A program made the translations under genes and the position numbers. A DNA stretch of 64,000 nucleotides, taken from the NCBI GenBank assembly GCA_041905795.1, contig JAYRKL010000014.1:47222-111221 (forward strand), given 5' to 3'. The notes beneath the pieces were generated by a model that saw nothing but the letters and a program-made list of their open reading frames with translations, was not told where the DNA came from and made no database searches. Below are positions 8,283-16,234 of the stretch, piece after piece (position 1 is the stretch's first letter; each line of letters opens with the position of its first letter). Source of the DNA: SHVO01 sp041905795. GTDB lineage: Bacteria; Pseudomonadota; Alphaproteobacteria; Rhodospirillales; Rhodospirillaceae.

Positions 8283-9686
8283 TTAGGCGTCCCCGGTCGC
8301 CGGGTTGGCCGTCCGGTCCTGGGCTGACCCGCGGCCGGCGCCATTGGCCTCGTCCCGGTCAGTGACCGGCGCGGCGCAGCGCGAGAGCATGTCCTTATAG
8401 TGTACGCGCACCTTTTCCAGGTTCATGCGGTTCAGGAACGCCGAATAGGCGATGTAGGACAGCATGAAGCGCAAATCCCTGGCCCAGGGCGGCAGGAACC
8501 GCGGGAACACGCATAATCCGTGAGCGGCCAGGGTGGTGATGGCGGGCATATCCTCGATGTCCATCTTGCCGGCGAACAGCAGGCGGATGGTGTCCACCCG
8601 CCTCTCCTGCACGGCGATGCGCAGGAAGTTGTGCACGCGCACCAGACCTTCCAGATAGACCGAATCCTTGGTGAACGGCGCGCCGCCTTCCACCATGCCG
8701 CCGCGCACCACGCGGCGCGCGTTCTCGAAGGCCGCGCCCTTGTCCTTGGTGCGCTCGCAGAAGTAGCGATAGAGATCGAGGAAGTCGGCGCCCTCCTGGG
8801 CCATCTTGATGGCCAGCACCCGGTCGGCCAGGCGCAACAGGCGCGAGGGATCCATGGCGCCGGAGATGATCTCGGCGAACACCGCCAGGCCCTCTTGCGT
8901 GCGCGTGGTGCCGGCGTGGCCGGCGCCCAGGATGGGGAAGGCGCTTTGCGCGCTGCCGTTCAACGACGTGGCGATATGCACAAAAGCCTCGTGCTGCACC
9001 AGTTGCGCCAGGTCGCGGTCGCTGAACACGGCGTCGCGGCGCAGGCGGATGTAGCGCGCGCCGGCGAGGGCATTGGCGGAAAGGTGATCGACGATCTCGA
9101 TCTTGGGCGCCGACGCGCCGAAGTGGCGTTGCAGGATGCCGGCCATGCGGGCACCCAGGTCAACGGCGTTGGTCTTGATTTCGCCGATGGCGTTGAGGTT
9201 GAGATCGACGTTCGCGAAAGAGCCGAGCACCTGGTCCAACTGCCGCGCCAGATCGAGCGGCGTGACGTCGCACTCCAGCAGGTCCGTGTCCGGCGAGCCG
9301 TAGAGCCGCACCGACAGCCGGTGGAATTCCTTGGTGCCCAGCGCCTGGAGCATGTCGGCGGAGATGGCGATCACGTCGGCGATGCGGCGCAGCCAGGCCT
9401 GCACCGGTCCGTCGCCGTCGATCAGCGCGCGGGCCGCCGCCAGCACCTCGTGTACCGGCGCCGCGTCCATTTTGGGGTAGGTGACTTTAGGCAGTTCATT
9501 TTCGCCGGCCGCAAAGAATCTCTCCGCCACCTCCGGCCCCCAGGCCACGGCGCGCAGCACCCGCACCGGGCGTTCGGCCTTGCGCAGCAGGGTGGCGGCC
9601 TGGGTCAGCCGCGCGACAGACTCGCCCGACAAAGTGTCGTGTCCGGCGTCTGGCGCGGCGTCGTTGAGCGCGTGGGAGCCTTCCAA
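8283..9686 (-). CDS. DUF1704 family protein (QEGLA motif, putative zinc metallopeptidase)
   Basis: A 467-residue soluble protein with the two signatures of the DUF1704/TIGR02421 family: HEAFVH (an HExxxH zinc-binding motif) and TRTQEGLAVFAE, which completes a metallopeptidase-like site with its glutamate. Eukaryotic relatives (MATCAP) are tubulin tyrosine carboxypeptidases. The bacterial function is not established, and the old label 'flavohemoglobin expression-modulating' is not informative here. There is no signal peptide. The last 30 residues are low-complexity and charged. The gene is monocistronic, divergent from rplU, and downstream it faces tRNA-Ser. Confidence 0.85.
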   Translation of the reverse strand: MEGSHALNDAAPDAGHDTLSGESVARLTQAATLLRKAERPVRVLRAVAWGPEVAERFFAAGENELPKVTYPKMDAAPVHEVLAAARALIDGDGPVQAWLRRIADVIAISADMLQALGTKEFHRLSVRLYGSPDTDLLECDVTPLDLARQLDQVLGSFANVDLNLNAIGEIKTNAVDLGARMAGILQRHFGASAPKIEIVDHLSANALAGARYIRLRRDAVFSDRDLAQLVQHEAFVHIATSLNGSAQSAFPILGAGHAGTTRTQEGLAVFAEIISGAMDPSRLLRLADRVLAIKMAQEGADFLDLYRYFCERTKDKGAAFENARRVVRGGMVEGGAPFTKDSVYLEGLVRVHNFLRIAVQERRVDTIRLLFAGKMDIEDMPAITTLAAHGLCVFPRFLPPWARDLRFMLSYIAYSAFLNRMNLEKVRVHYKDMLSRCAAPVTDRDEANGAGRGSAQDRTANPATGDA

Positions 9687-9810
9687 GGGCGCAAATCTCC
9701 GGCTTCGGCCTGTTTTGGGCCAGCCTAACGCTACCTAAGCCCATGTAAAATAATCATTAATTAACCAGCATCCGCGGCGTGGCCGGCTTATGGAGATGGG
9801 CCGGGCGGCA

Positions 9811-9839
9811 TTGACTCATATACACACACAGTATATTCA
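9811..9839 (+). promoter_or_regulatory. Probable sigma70-type promoter of rplU-rpmA
   Basis: TTGACT (9811-9816) is followed after 17 bases by TATTCA (9834-9839), with an overlapping TATATT at 9832. It lies about 90 bases upstream of the rplU ATG in an AT-richer intergenic region. The assignment rests on box similarity and position only. Confidence 0.5.
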
Positions 9840-9925
9840 CGCCCCTTCCGCGCGGGCGGCTTGGTCTGCTTAGGCCAAAAAACCGCGCTTTTTCGTTGCT
9901 AATCAAAGATTTCGGGATTTCGGCC

Positions 9926-10354
9926 ATGTTCGCGGTGATCAAGACGGGCGGCAAACAGTATCGCGTCACGAAAGACGACGTGATTGCCATTGAGAAGCTG
10001 GACGGTGACGCCGGCGCCACCATCGTATTCGATGTCGTGCTGGCGCTGGGCGACAAGATTGGCGCGCCGCTGCTGGCCAACACCCAGGTGGTGGGCGAAG
10101 TCATCCGCCAGTTCCGCGACGAGAAGAAGATCATCTTCAAGAAGCGCCGCCGTAAGCACTACCGCCGCCGCACCGGCCACCGTCAGCACCTGACCCTGGT
10201 GAAGATCACCGACATGGGCCAGGGCTTGTCGGTCACCGCCACCGCGAAGCCGGCGAAAGCCGCCGCCCCCAAGGCCGCTGCTGATACCGCTGAAAAGAAG
10301 CCCGCCGCCAAAAAGACGGCGGCGAAGAAAACTGCGAAGAAGGCCGAAGCTTAA
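9926..10354 (+). CDS. rplU: 50S ribosomal protein L21
   Basis: The 142-residue protein begins MFAVIKTGGKQYRV, the universal L21 start, and has the RNA-binding signature KKRRRKHYRRRTGHRQH near residue 75. L21 binds 23S rRNA domain VI next to L20. After about residue 105 there is an Ala/Lys-rich tail (KKPAAKKTAAKKTAKKAEA) that E. coli L21 lacks but that is common in alphaproteobacteria. It is the first gene of a two-gene operon with rpmA, 29 bases downstream. ATG 9926 is chosen by homology; an upstream in-frame codon at 9896 would add ten unrelated residues. Confidence 0.98.
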   Translation: MFAVIKTGGKQYRVTKDDVIAIEKLDGDAGATIVFDVVLALGDKIGAPLLANTQVVGEVIRQFRDEKKIIFKKRRRKHYRRRTGHRQHLTLVKITDMGQGLSVTATAKPAKAAAPKAAADTAEKKPAAKKTAAKKTAKKAEA

Positions 10355-10383
10355 GCTTCGCCTGACAGAGAGGACGTACCCAG

Positions 10384-10656
10384 ATGGCACATAAGAAATC
10401 AGGCGGCTCGTCGTCGAACGGCCGCGATACCATTGGCAAGCGCCTTGGCATCAAGAAGTTCGGCGGTGAAGCGGTTCTGGCCGGCAATATCATCGTGCGC
10501 CAGCGCGGCACCAAGTGGCACCCCGGCAAGAACGTCGGCATGGGCCGCGATTACACCATCTTCGCGATGACCGAAGGCCATGTGGAGTTCAAGACCTCCA
10601 CCGGCGGCAAGGTGTTCGTGTCGGTGGCGCCAGCCCCGTCTGCGAAGCCCAACTAA
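10384..10656 (+). CDS. rpmA: 50S ribosomal protein L27
   Basis: The 90-residue protein starts MAHKKSGGSSSNGRDT and has GKRLGIKKFGGE and QRGTKWHPGKNVGMGRD, matching L27 over its full length. Its flexible N-terminus reaches the peptidyl transferase centre. There is no N-terminal cleavage extension of the Firmicutes type. It is preceded by AGAGAGGA and followed by a strong intrinsic terminator. Confidence 0.98.
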   Translation: MAHKKSGGSSSNGRDTIGKRLGIKKFGGEAVLAGNIIVRQRGTKWHPGKNVGMGRDYTIFAMTEGHVEFKTSTGGKVFVSVAPAPSAKPN

Positions 10657-10705
10657 TTCCGGTGAGATCCGATCGCCGGCCTCCACGCCGGCGATCCCGT
10701 GGTTG

Positions 10706-10738
10706 AAAAAAGGAGACGGGTCGCCGTCTCCTTTTTTA
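10706..10738 (+). terminator. Rho-independent terminator after rpmA
   Basis: GGAGACGG (10712-10719) pairs with CCGTCTCC (10724-10731) around a four-base loop and is followed by six T. A-rich bases before the stem could also let it work for minus-strand transcription. Confidence 0.9.
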
Positions 10739-10751
10739 TTGGCCTCATGCC

Positions 10752-11294
10752 ATGGATCCCGAGATCAAGACCGACCGCCTGATTTTACGGCCCTGCCGGA
10801 TGGAGGACGGGCCGCGCCTGCGCGAACTTCTGAACGCCTGGGAGGTCGCGTCCATGCTGGCCGTCATCCCCCATCCCTATCCGGAAGGCGCCGCCGAGCA
10901 ATGGATCGCGACCCATGCGCCGCGGCGGGCAGCCGGGACAGCGTATATTTTCGCCATAACGGCGGGCGGCGACCTCGCCGGTGCGGTCGGCCTCCATAAA
11001 CAGGAGGGTGATTTTGTCCTCGGTTACTGGCTCGGGGTTCCTTTTTGGGGGCGGGGCTTCATGTCCGAGGCGGTCGCCGCCGTTGTCCGGTTTGCCTTCA
11101 CGGTCCTGGAGCTGCCGCGCCTGACCTCGGGCCATTTCGCCGAAAATGACCGCTCCGCGCGGATCTTGCGAAAGACCGGGTTCACGGTCATCCGCCACGA
11201 GACCAAGCATTGCCTCGCCAGGGGCGCGGACATCGCGCATGTCTCTGTCGCACTCTCGCGCGACACTTGGATCGCAAAATCGGGTATAAACTGA
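10752..11294 (+). CDS. GNAT family N-acetyltransferase (RimJ/RimL type)
   Basis: A 180-residue GNAT protein. TDRLILRPCRMEDGPRLREL at the start and YWLGVPFWGRGFMSEAVAAV are typical of the RimJ/RimL/Acetyltransf_3 group, including the acetyl-CoA pyrophosphate-binding loop (PFWGRGFM), followed by NDRSARILRKTGF. Members acetylate N-termini of ribosomal proteins, other proteins or small molecules; the substrate is unknown here. It lies after the rpmA terminator and four bases before the obgE ATG, so it may provide the leader transcript for the obgE group. Confidence 0.85.
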   Translation: MDPEIKTDRLILRPCRMEDGPRLRELLNAWEVASMLAVIPHPYPEGAAEQWIATHAPRRAAGTAYIFAITAGGDLAGAVGLHKQEGDFVLGYWLGVPFWGRGFMSEAVAAVVRFAFTVLELPRLTSGHFAENDRSARILRKTGFTVIRHETKHCLARGADIAHVSVALSRDTWIAKSGIN

Positions 11295-11298
11295 CCCC

Positions 11299-12366
11299 AT
11301 GAAGTTCCTCGACCTCACCAAGATCTACATCAAGGCCGGCGACGGCGGTAACGGCTGCGTCGGCTGGCGGCGCGAGAAGTTCATCGAGTTCGGCGGTCCC
11401 GACGGCGGCGACGGCGGCCGCGGCGGCGACGTGGTCTTCGAGGCCGCGCGCAACCTCAACACCCTGATCGACTTCCGCTATCAGCAGCATTTCAAAGCCG
11501 AGCGCGGAGAGGATGGCATGCGCTCCAACTGCGCCGGCAAGCACGGCGAGGACCTGATCATCAAGGTGCCGGTGGGCACCGAGATCCTGTCCGAAGACAA
11601 AGAGGAAGTGCTGGCGGACCTGTCGCGCGACGGCGAACGCGTGACCTTGCTCAAGGGCGGCAACGGCGGCTTCGGCAACGCGCATTTCAAGAGCCCCACC
11701 AACCAGGCCCCCGATTACGCCAACCCCGGCCTGATCGCGCCCGACATGTGGGTGTGGCTGCGCCTGAAATTGATCGCCGACGTCGGCCTGGTCGGCCTGC
11801 CCAATGCCGGCAAGTCCACCTTCCTGTCGGTCGTCACCCGCGCGCGGCCCAAGATCGCGTCCTATCCCTTCACCACCTTGCACCCCAACCTGGGTGTCGC
11901 GCAGGTGGGCGAACTGGAGTTCGTGATCGCCGACATTCCCGGCCTGATCGAAGGCGCCCATGAAGGCGCCGGCCTGGGTGACCGCTTTCTCGGCCATGTC
12001 GAGCGCTGCGCGGTGCTGTTGCACCTGGTGGACGGAACCGAAGAAGACGTCGCCGCCGCCTATAGAACCATCCGCGGCGAGTTGAAGGCCTATGGCGGCG
12101 GGCTCGCGCGCAAGAAGGAAATCGTGGCGCTCAATAAGATCGATGCGCTGGACGACGAAGCCCGCGCCGAGAAAGCCGACGCCCTGGCCAAGGCAAGCCG
12201 TAAGAAGGTGCATCTGCTCTCGGGCGTGTCCGGCGAAGGCCGCGACGCCATGCTCAAGGCCCTGGGCAAGATCGTCGCCGCCGCGCGGGATCTGGACGGC
12301 GAAGAGATCGCCGACGACGACGAAGACGACGAGATCGAGGAGACACCCGGAGGCTGGCGGCCGTGA
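11299..12366 (+). CDS. obgE: Obg-family GTPase ObgE/CgtA
   Basis: The 355-residue GTPase acts in late 50S assembly and growth control. The glycine-rich Obg fold occupies residues 1-158 (AGDGGNGCVGWRREKF). The G domain has G1 GLPNAGKST, G3 DIPGLIEGAHEG and G4 NKID. Instead of a long OCT domain there is a short acidic tail (ADDDEDDEIEE). It overlaps proB by four bases, which starts a coupled run through proA and beyond. The linkage with rplU-rpmA just upstream is the usual bacterial order. Confidence 0.97.
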   Translation: MKFLDLTKIYIKAGDGGNGCVGWRREKFIEFGGPDGGDGGRGGDVVFEAARNLNTLIDFRYQQHFKAERGEDGMRSNCAGKHGEDLIIKVPVGTEILSEDKEEVLADLSRDGERVTLLKGGNGGFGNAHFKSPTNQAPDYANPGLIAPDMWVWLRLKLIADVGLVGLPNAGKSTFLSVVTRARPKIASYPFTTLHPNLGVAQVGELEFVIADIPGLIEGAHEGAGLGDRFLGHVERCAVLLHLVDGTEEDVAAAYRTIRGELKAYGGGLARKKEIVALNKIDALDDEARAEKADALAKASRKKVHLLSGVSGEGRDAMLKALGKIVAAARDLDGEEIADDDEDDEIEETPGGWRP

Positions 12367-13505
12367 GCGCAACCGCGGAGAAAATCGCCGCCTCGCCCGT
12401 CCTTGCCTCCAAACGCCTGGTGGTGAAGATCGGCTCGGCGCTGCTGGTGGACAGTGAGACCGGCAAGCTGCACCAGAGCTGGCTGGATGCGCTGTGCGAC
12501 GATATCGCGAGCGCCCACGCCCGCGGCCAGGAAGTGCTGATCGTCACCTCCGGCGCCATCGCCATTGGCCGCGGCCCCTTGGGCATGATCGGGCGTAAAC
12601 TGCGCCTCGAAGAAAAGCAGGCCGCCGCCGCCACCGGCCAGATGCGCCTGACCCAGGCCTATCAGAATTCCCTCGACCGCCACGGCATCACCGTCGCGCA
12701 GGTGCTGGTGACCCTGGACGACACCGAGAGCCGCCGCCGCTACCTCAACGCGCGCAACACCCTCGATACCTTGCTCAAGCTGCGCGCCGTGCCGGTCATC
12801 AACGAGAACGATTCGGTCGCCACCGCGGAAATCCGCTTCGGCGACAACGACCGCCTCGCCGCCCGCGTCGCCCAGATGATCAGCGCCGATACCCTGGTGC
12901 TGCTTTCGGATATCGACGGCCTTTATACCGCCGATCCGCGCCTGAAGCCCAATGCGGTTCTGGTGCCGGAAGTGCGCGAGGTCACGCCGGAGATCGAATC
13001 GATGGCCAGCGTCAGTTCCACCGGCTACGGCTCGGGCGGCATGACCACCAAGATCATGGCGGCCAAGATCTGCATGGGCGCCGGCTGCAGCATGGCGATC
13101 GCGCCCGGCAAGGCCCGCAACCCGCTGCAAGCGCTGATCGACGGCGGCCGCTGCACCTGGTTCACGCCCGCCACCGAGCCCCGCGCCGCGCGCAAGCGCT
13201 GGATCGCCGGCCACGTGCAGACCTTGGGCGCGCTGGTGGTGGACGACGGCGCGGTCACCGCCTTGCGGGCCGGCAAAAGCCTTCTGCCGGCGGGCGTGGT
13301 CGATGTCTCGGGCGATTTCGGCCGCGGCGACGCGGTCGATGTCTGCACCCGCGACGGCAAGCGCGTCGCCAAGGGCCTGTCGGCCTATACCGCGCAGGAC
13401 ATGCGCGCCATCAAGGGCCAGAAATCGGAACGCATCGAGGAGATCCTCGGCTACCGCGGCCGCGCCGAGGCCATCCACCGCGACGATCTGGCGCTGGGGG
13501 CCTGA
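12363..13505 (+). CDS. proB: Glutamate 5-kinase
   Basis: A 380-residue enzyme for the first step of proline synthesis, phosphorylating the gamma-carboxylate of glutamate with ATP. The amino-acid kinase domain has LVVKIGSALLVD, IVTSGAIAIGRGPLG, INENDSVATAEIRFGDND and STGYGSGGMTTKI. A C-terminal PUA domain occupies about residues 275-370. The GTG at 12363 overlaps the obgE stop, and proA follows two bases later, so kinase and reductase are probably made in equal amounts; the product is a labile acyl phosphate. Confidence 0.97.
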   Translation: MSATAEKIAASPVLASKRLVVKIGSALLVDSETGKLHQSWLDALCDDIASAHARGQEVLIVTSGAIAIGRGPLGMIGRKLRLEEKQAAAATGQMRLTQAYQNSLDRHGITVAQVLVTLDDTESRRRYLNARNTLDTLLKLRAVPVINENDSVATAEIRFGDNDRLAARVAQMISADTLVLLSDIDGLYTADPRLKPNAVLVPEVREVTPEIESMASVSSTGYGSGGMTTKIMAAKICMGAGCSMAIAPGKARNPLQALIDGGRCTWFTPATEPRAARKRWIAGHVQTLGALVVDDGAVTALRAGKSLLPAGVVDVSGDFGRGDAVDVCTRDGKRVAKGLSAYTAQDMRAIKGQKSERIEEILGYRGRAEAIHRDDLALGA

Positions 13506-13507
13506 CC

Positions 13508-14779
13508 GTGGACGGCGCCGCAACCGCGATCACCGCGCTCATGACCGAGATCGGCAAGACCGCCCGCGCCGCCGCGCGCGAACTGGCCCAGGTTCCCGCT
13601 GCGCAGAAGAACCGGGCCCTGACGGCGGCGGCCGCGGCCTTGCGCGCACGGGCCGCGGAGATCAAAGCCGCCAACGCTATCGACATGGCCGCGGGCCGGG
13701 AGAAGAACCTGACGCCCGCGCTGCTCGACCGCCTCGCCCTCGACGACACGCGCATCGAGGCCATGGCCAAGGGCCTGGAGGATATCGCGGCGCTGGCCGA
13801 TCCCGTCGGCCAGGTGATGGCGGCGTGGACCCGGCCCAACGGCCTCAGGATCGAACGGGTGCGTACGCCGTTGGGCGTGATCGGCATCATTTATGAATCG
13901 CGGCCCAATGTGACCGCCGACGCCGCAGCCCTCTGCCTCAAGGCCGGCAACGCCTGCATCCTGCGCGGCGGGTCGGAGAGCTTCCATTCGTCCCAGGCCA
14001 TCATGACCTGCCTGCTGGAGGGCCTGAAGGCCGCGGGCATCGCCCCCGGGGCCTTGCAGATGGTGCCGACGTCCGATCGCGCCGCCGTCGGCGAGATGCT
14101 GACGATGACCAGATACATCGACGTGATCGTGCCGCGCGGCGGCCAGTCGCTGGTGGACCGGGTCATGCGCGAGAGCCGCGTGCCCACCTTCCAGCACCTG
14201 ACCGGCCTGTGCCATACCTATATCCATGCCGCCGCCGACCCTGCCAAGGCGCGCAAGATCGTGCTCAACGCCAAGATGCGCCGCACCGGCATCTGCGGCG
14301 CCACCGAGACGCTGCTGGTGGATGAGTCCGTGGCCGCGGCCCTGCTGCCGCCGATCCTCGATGATCTCATCAAAGCAGGCTGTGAACTGCGCGGCGACGC
14401 CGGCGTGCAGAAGCTCGACGCCCGCGTGAAGCCGGCGGCGGCGGCGGACTGGGACACCGAGTACCTCGATGCCATCCTCGCCATCCGCCTGGTGAAGAAC
14501 CTGGATGACGCCATCGATCACATTGTCACCCACGGTTCCTCCCACACCGAGGCCATCGTCACCGAGGACGCGGCGGCAGCGGTGCGGTTCATGGGCGCCC
14601 TCGACAGCGCCATCCTGATGCACAACGCCTCGACCCAGTTCGCCGATGGCGGCGAGTTCGGCATGGGCGCCGAGATCGGCATCGCCACCGGCAAACTGCA
14701 CGCCCGCGGCCCGGTGGGTGTCGAGCAGCTCACCACCTTCAAATACAAGGTGCATGGTGACGGCCAGACCCGGCCGTAG
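13508..14779 (+). CDS. proA: Gamma-glutamyl phosphate reductase
   Basis: A 423-residue NADPH-dependent reductase making glutamate-5-semialdehyde. It is an aldehyde-dehydrogenase-fold enzyme with the catalytic cysteine in RRTGICGATETLLVD, PLGVIGIIYESRPNVT near residue 120, and the C-terminal GPVGVEQLTTFKY. It starts with GTG two bases after the proB stop. Its last 26 bases overlap the start of nadD in another frame. Confidence 0.97.
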   Translation: MDGAATAITALMTEIGKTARAAARELAQVPAAQKNRALTAAAAALRARAAEIKAANAIDMAAGREKNLTPALLDRLALDDTRIEAMAKGLEDIAALADPVGQVMAAWTRPNGLRIERVRTPLGVIGIIYESRPNVTADAAALCLKAGNACILRGGSESFHSSQAIMTCLLEGLKAAGIAPGALQMVPTSDRAAVGEMLTMTRYIDVIVPRGGQSLVDRVMRESRVPTFQHLTGLCHTYIHAAADPAKARKIVLNAKMRRTGICGATETLLVDESVAAALLPPILDDLIKAGCELRGDAGVQKLDARVKPAAAADWDTEYLDAILAIRLVKNLDDAIDHIVTHGSSHTEAIVTEDAAAAVRFMGALDSAILMHNASTQFADGGEFGMGAEIGIATGKLHARGPVGVEQLTTFKYKVHGDGQTRP

Positions 14780-15401
14780 ACTTTCAGCCCTGCCGCCCTT
14801 TCCCGGACGGGCGCGCATCGGCCTGTTGGGCGGGTCGTTCAATCCGGCCCACATGGGCCATGCACACCTCACGCGCGAGGCCTTGCGGCTGCTCGGGCTC
14901 GACCGGGTGTGGTGGCTGGTGAGTCCGCAAAATCCGTTGAAGCCGCCGGCCGGCATGGCCGGCTTCGGGGCACGCCTGGCCGGCGCGGCCGCGATCATTC
15001 GGGCCGCCGGCCTTGGCGGGCGCGTGACCGCAACCGCGCTGGAAACCCGCCTCGGCGTCACCCAGACCGCGCGGACGCTGCAACTCCTGCGCCGGCGCTA
15101 TCCGCGGGTCGACTTTGTCTGGCTGATGGGCGCCGACAATCTCGCGCAAATCGGCCGCTGGTGGCGCTGGACCGCGATATTCGCGGCGGTGCGCGTTGCG
15201 GTTTTTGACCGCAGTCCTTATTCTTACACAGCGTTGGCGGGCCGCGCCGCGGTGCGCTTTTCCGGCGCGCGGGCGCCGGTGAAGAAGCTGTGGCGGCGTG
15301 ATCCTCCGGCGTGGAGTTATGTCGCCATGCGCCGGCATCCGGCCTCCGCGACCGCACTCCGCCTTGCCGCCAAAGCCGCCGCGAAACCGCGCAAACCCTA
15401 G
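14754..15401 (+). CDS. nadD: Nicotinate-nucleotide adenylyltransferase
   Basis: A 215-residue nucleotidyltransferase that makes deamido-NAD from nicotinate mononucleotide and ATP. It carries LLGGSFNPAHMGH (the GxFxPxHxGH nucleotide motif), WLVSPQNPLK and FVWLMGADNLAQIGRW. The start is either ATG 14754 or the next codon GTG 14757, both inside the 3' end of proA. The tail is rich in Arg, Ala and Lys. The TAG at 15399-15401 is part of the Shine-Dalgarno region of rsfS and lies in the same frame as rsfS. Confidence 0.95.
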   Translation: MVTARPGRRLSALPPFPGRARIGLLGGSFNPAHMGHAHLTREALRLLGLDRVWWLVSPQNPLKPPAGMAGFGARLAGAAAIIRAAGLGGRVTATALETRLGVTQTARTLQLLRRRYPRVDFVWLMGADNLAQIGRWWRWTAIFAAVRVAVFDRSPYSYTALAGRAAVRFSGARAPVKKLWRRDPPAWSYVAMRRHPASATALRLAAKAAAKPRKP

Positions 15402-15410
15402 GAGACGACC

Positions 15411-15779
15411 ATCCCTACTCCCGTCACGCTCGACACGCTCGTCGACACCGTCCTCGCCTCCCTCGACGACGATAAGGCCCAGGACGTTCTCTGTATCGAC
15501 CTCACCGGCAAGACCAGCATCGCCGACCGCATGATCATCGCCTCCGGCACGTCGGCGCGCGCGGTGTCGGCCATGGCGGAGCACCTGGGCGCCAAGCTCA
15601 AGGGCATGGGACTCAAGCCGGCCGCCGAAGGCGAGAAGTACGGCGACTGGGTGGTGATCGACGCCGGCGATGTCATCGTCCATCTGTTCCGGCCCGAGGT
15701 GCGGCTGTTCTACAACCTGGAACGCATCTGGTCCGGCCCGGCCGGCGGTCCCGCGAAGAAGACTTCCAAGCGCGCGTGA
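15411..15779 (+). CDS. rsfS: Ribosome silencing factor RsfS, apparent AUC start
   Basis: The protein matches RsfS/Iojap over its length: DTVLASLDDDKAQDVLCIDL, SIADRMIIASGTSARAVSAM, GDWVVIDAGDVIVHLF and FYNLERIW. RsfS binds L14 and blocks subunit joining in starvation. No ATG, GTG, TTG or CTG occurs in frame between the nadD stop (15399-15401) and Met41 at 15531, which is inside the conserved domain. The best start is ATC at 15411, six bases after GGAG (15401-15404), giving 122 residues of normal length with the expected N-terminal helix. It overlaps the rlmH GTG by four bases. The coding assignment is firm; the AUC start is inferred. Confidence 0.9.
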   Translation: MPTPVTLDTLVDTVLASLDDDKAQDVLCIDLTGKTSIADRMIIASGTSARAVSAMAEHLGAKLKGMGLKPAAEGEKYGDWVVIDAGDVIVHLFRPEVRLFYNLERIWSGPAGGPAKKTSKRA

Positions 15780-16234
15780 ATATTGTCATCGCCGCCATCG
15801 GCAAGGCCCGCTCCGGCCCCGAACAAGCGCTGTTCGACCTCTATGCCGGACGGCTGCCCTGGAAGGTCGAGGTCAAGGAACTGGAGATCAAGAAGGAGCT
15901 TGCCGCCGATGTGCGGCGCGCCCGCGAGGGCGAGCTTCTGCTGGGCGCGGTCCCGGACGGCGCCCGTGTGGTGGCCCTGGACGAGCGCGGCCGGAACGAC
16001 GGCAGCGCCGCTTTCGCCGCGCGCCTGGGGCGCTGGCGTGACGACGGCGTGCGCGCGGTGGCCTTCGCGATCGGCGGCGCCGATGGATTGGACGAACCGG
16101 TGCGCAAGCGTGCCGACCTGGTGTTGTCGTTGGGCGCCATGACCTGGCCGCATCTGCTGGTGCGCGGGCTGCTGGCGGAGCAGCTTTACCGCGCCCATTG
16201 CATCCTGAGCGGCCATCCTTATCACCGCGCATGA
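15776..16234 (+). CDS. rlmH: 23S rRNA pseudouridine-1915 N3-methyltransferase RlmH
   Basis: A 152-residue SPOUT methyltransferase that modifies helix 69 of 23S rRNA on assembled 70S ribosomes. It has VVALDERGR, the SPOUT knot elements FAIGGADGLDE and LSLGAMTWPHLLVRGLLAEQ, and the C-terminal YRAHCILSGHPYHR that contacts the substrate. The start is GTG 15776, overlapping the rsfS stop. The pairing rsfS-rlmH is conserved in bacteria. Confidence 0.97.
   Translation: MNIVIAAIGKARSGPEQALFDLYAGRLPWKVEVKELEIKKELAADVRRAREGELLLGAVPDGARVVALDERGRNDGSAAFAARLGRWRDDGVRAVAFAIGGADGLDEPVRKRADLVLSLGAMTWPHLLVRGLLAEQLYRAHCILSGHPYHRA

Noticed and set aside
14754..15779. NadD-RsfS fusion by TAG read-through
   Set aside because: The two are in the same frame, but a Shine-Dalgarno overlaps the TAG and both proteins have complete lengths by themselves; separate initiation is simpler.
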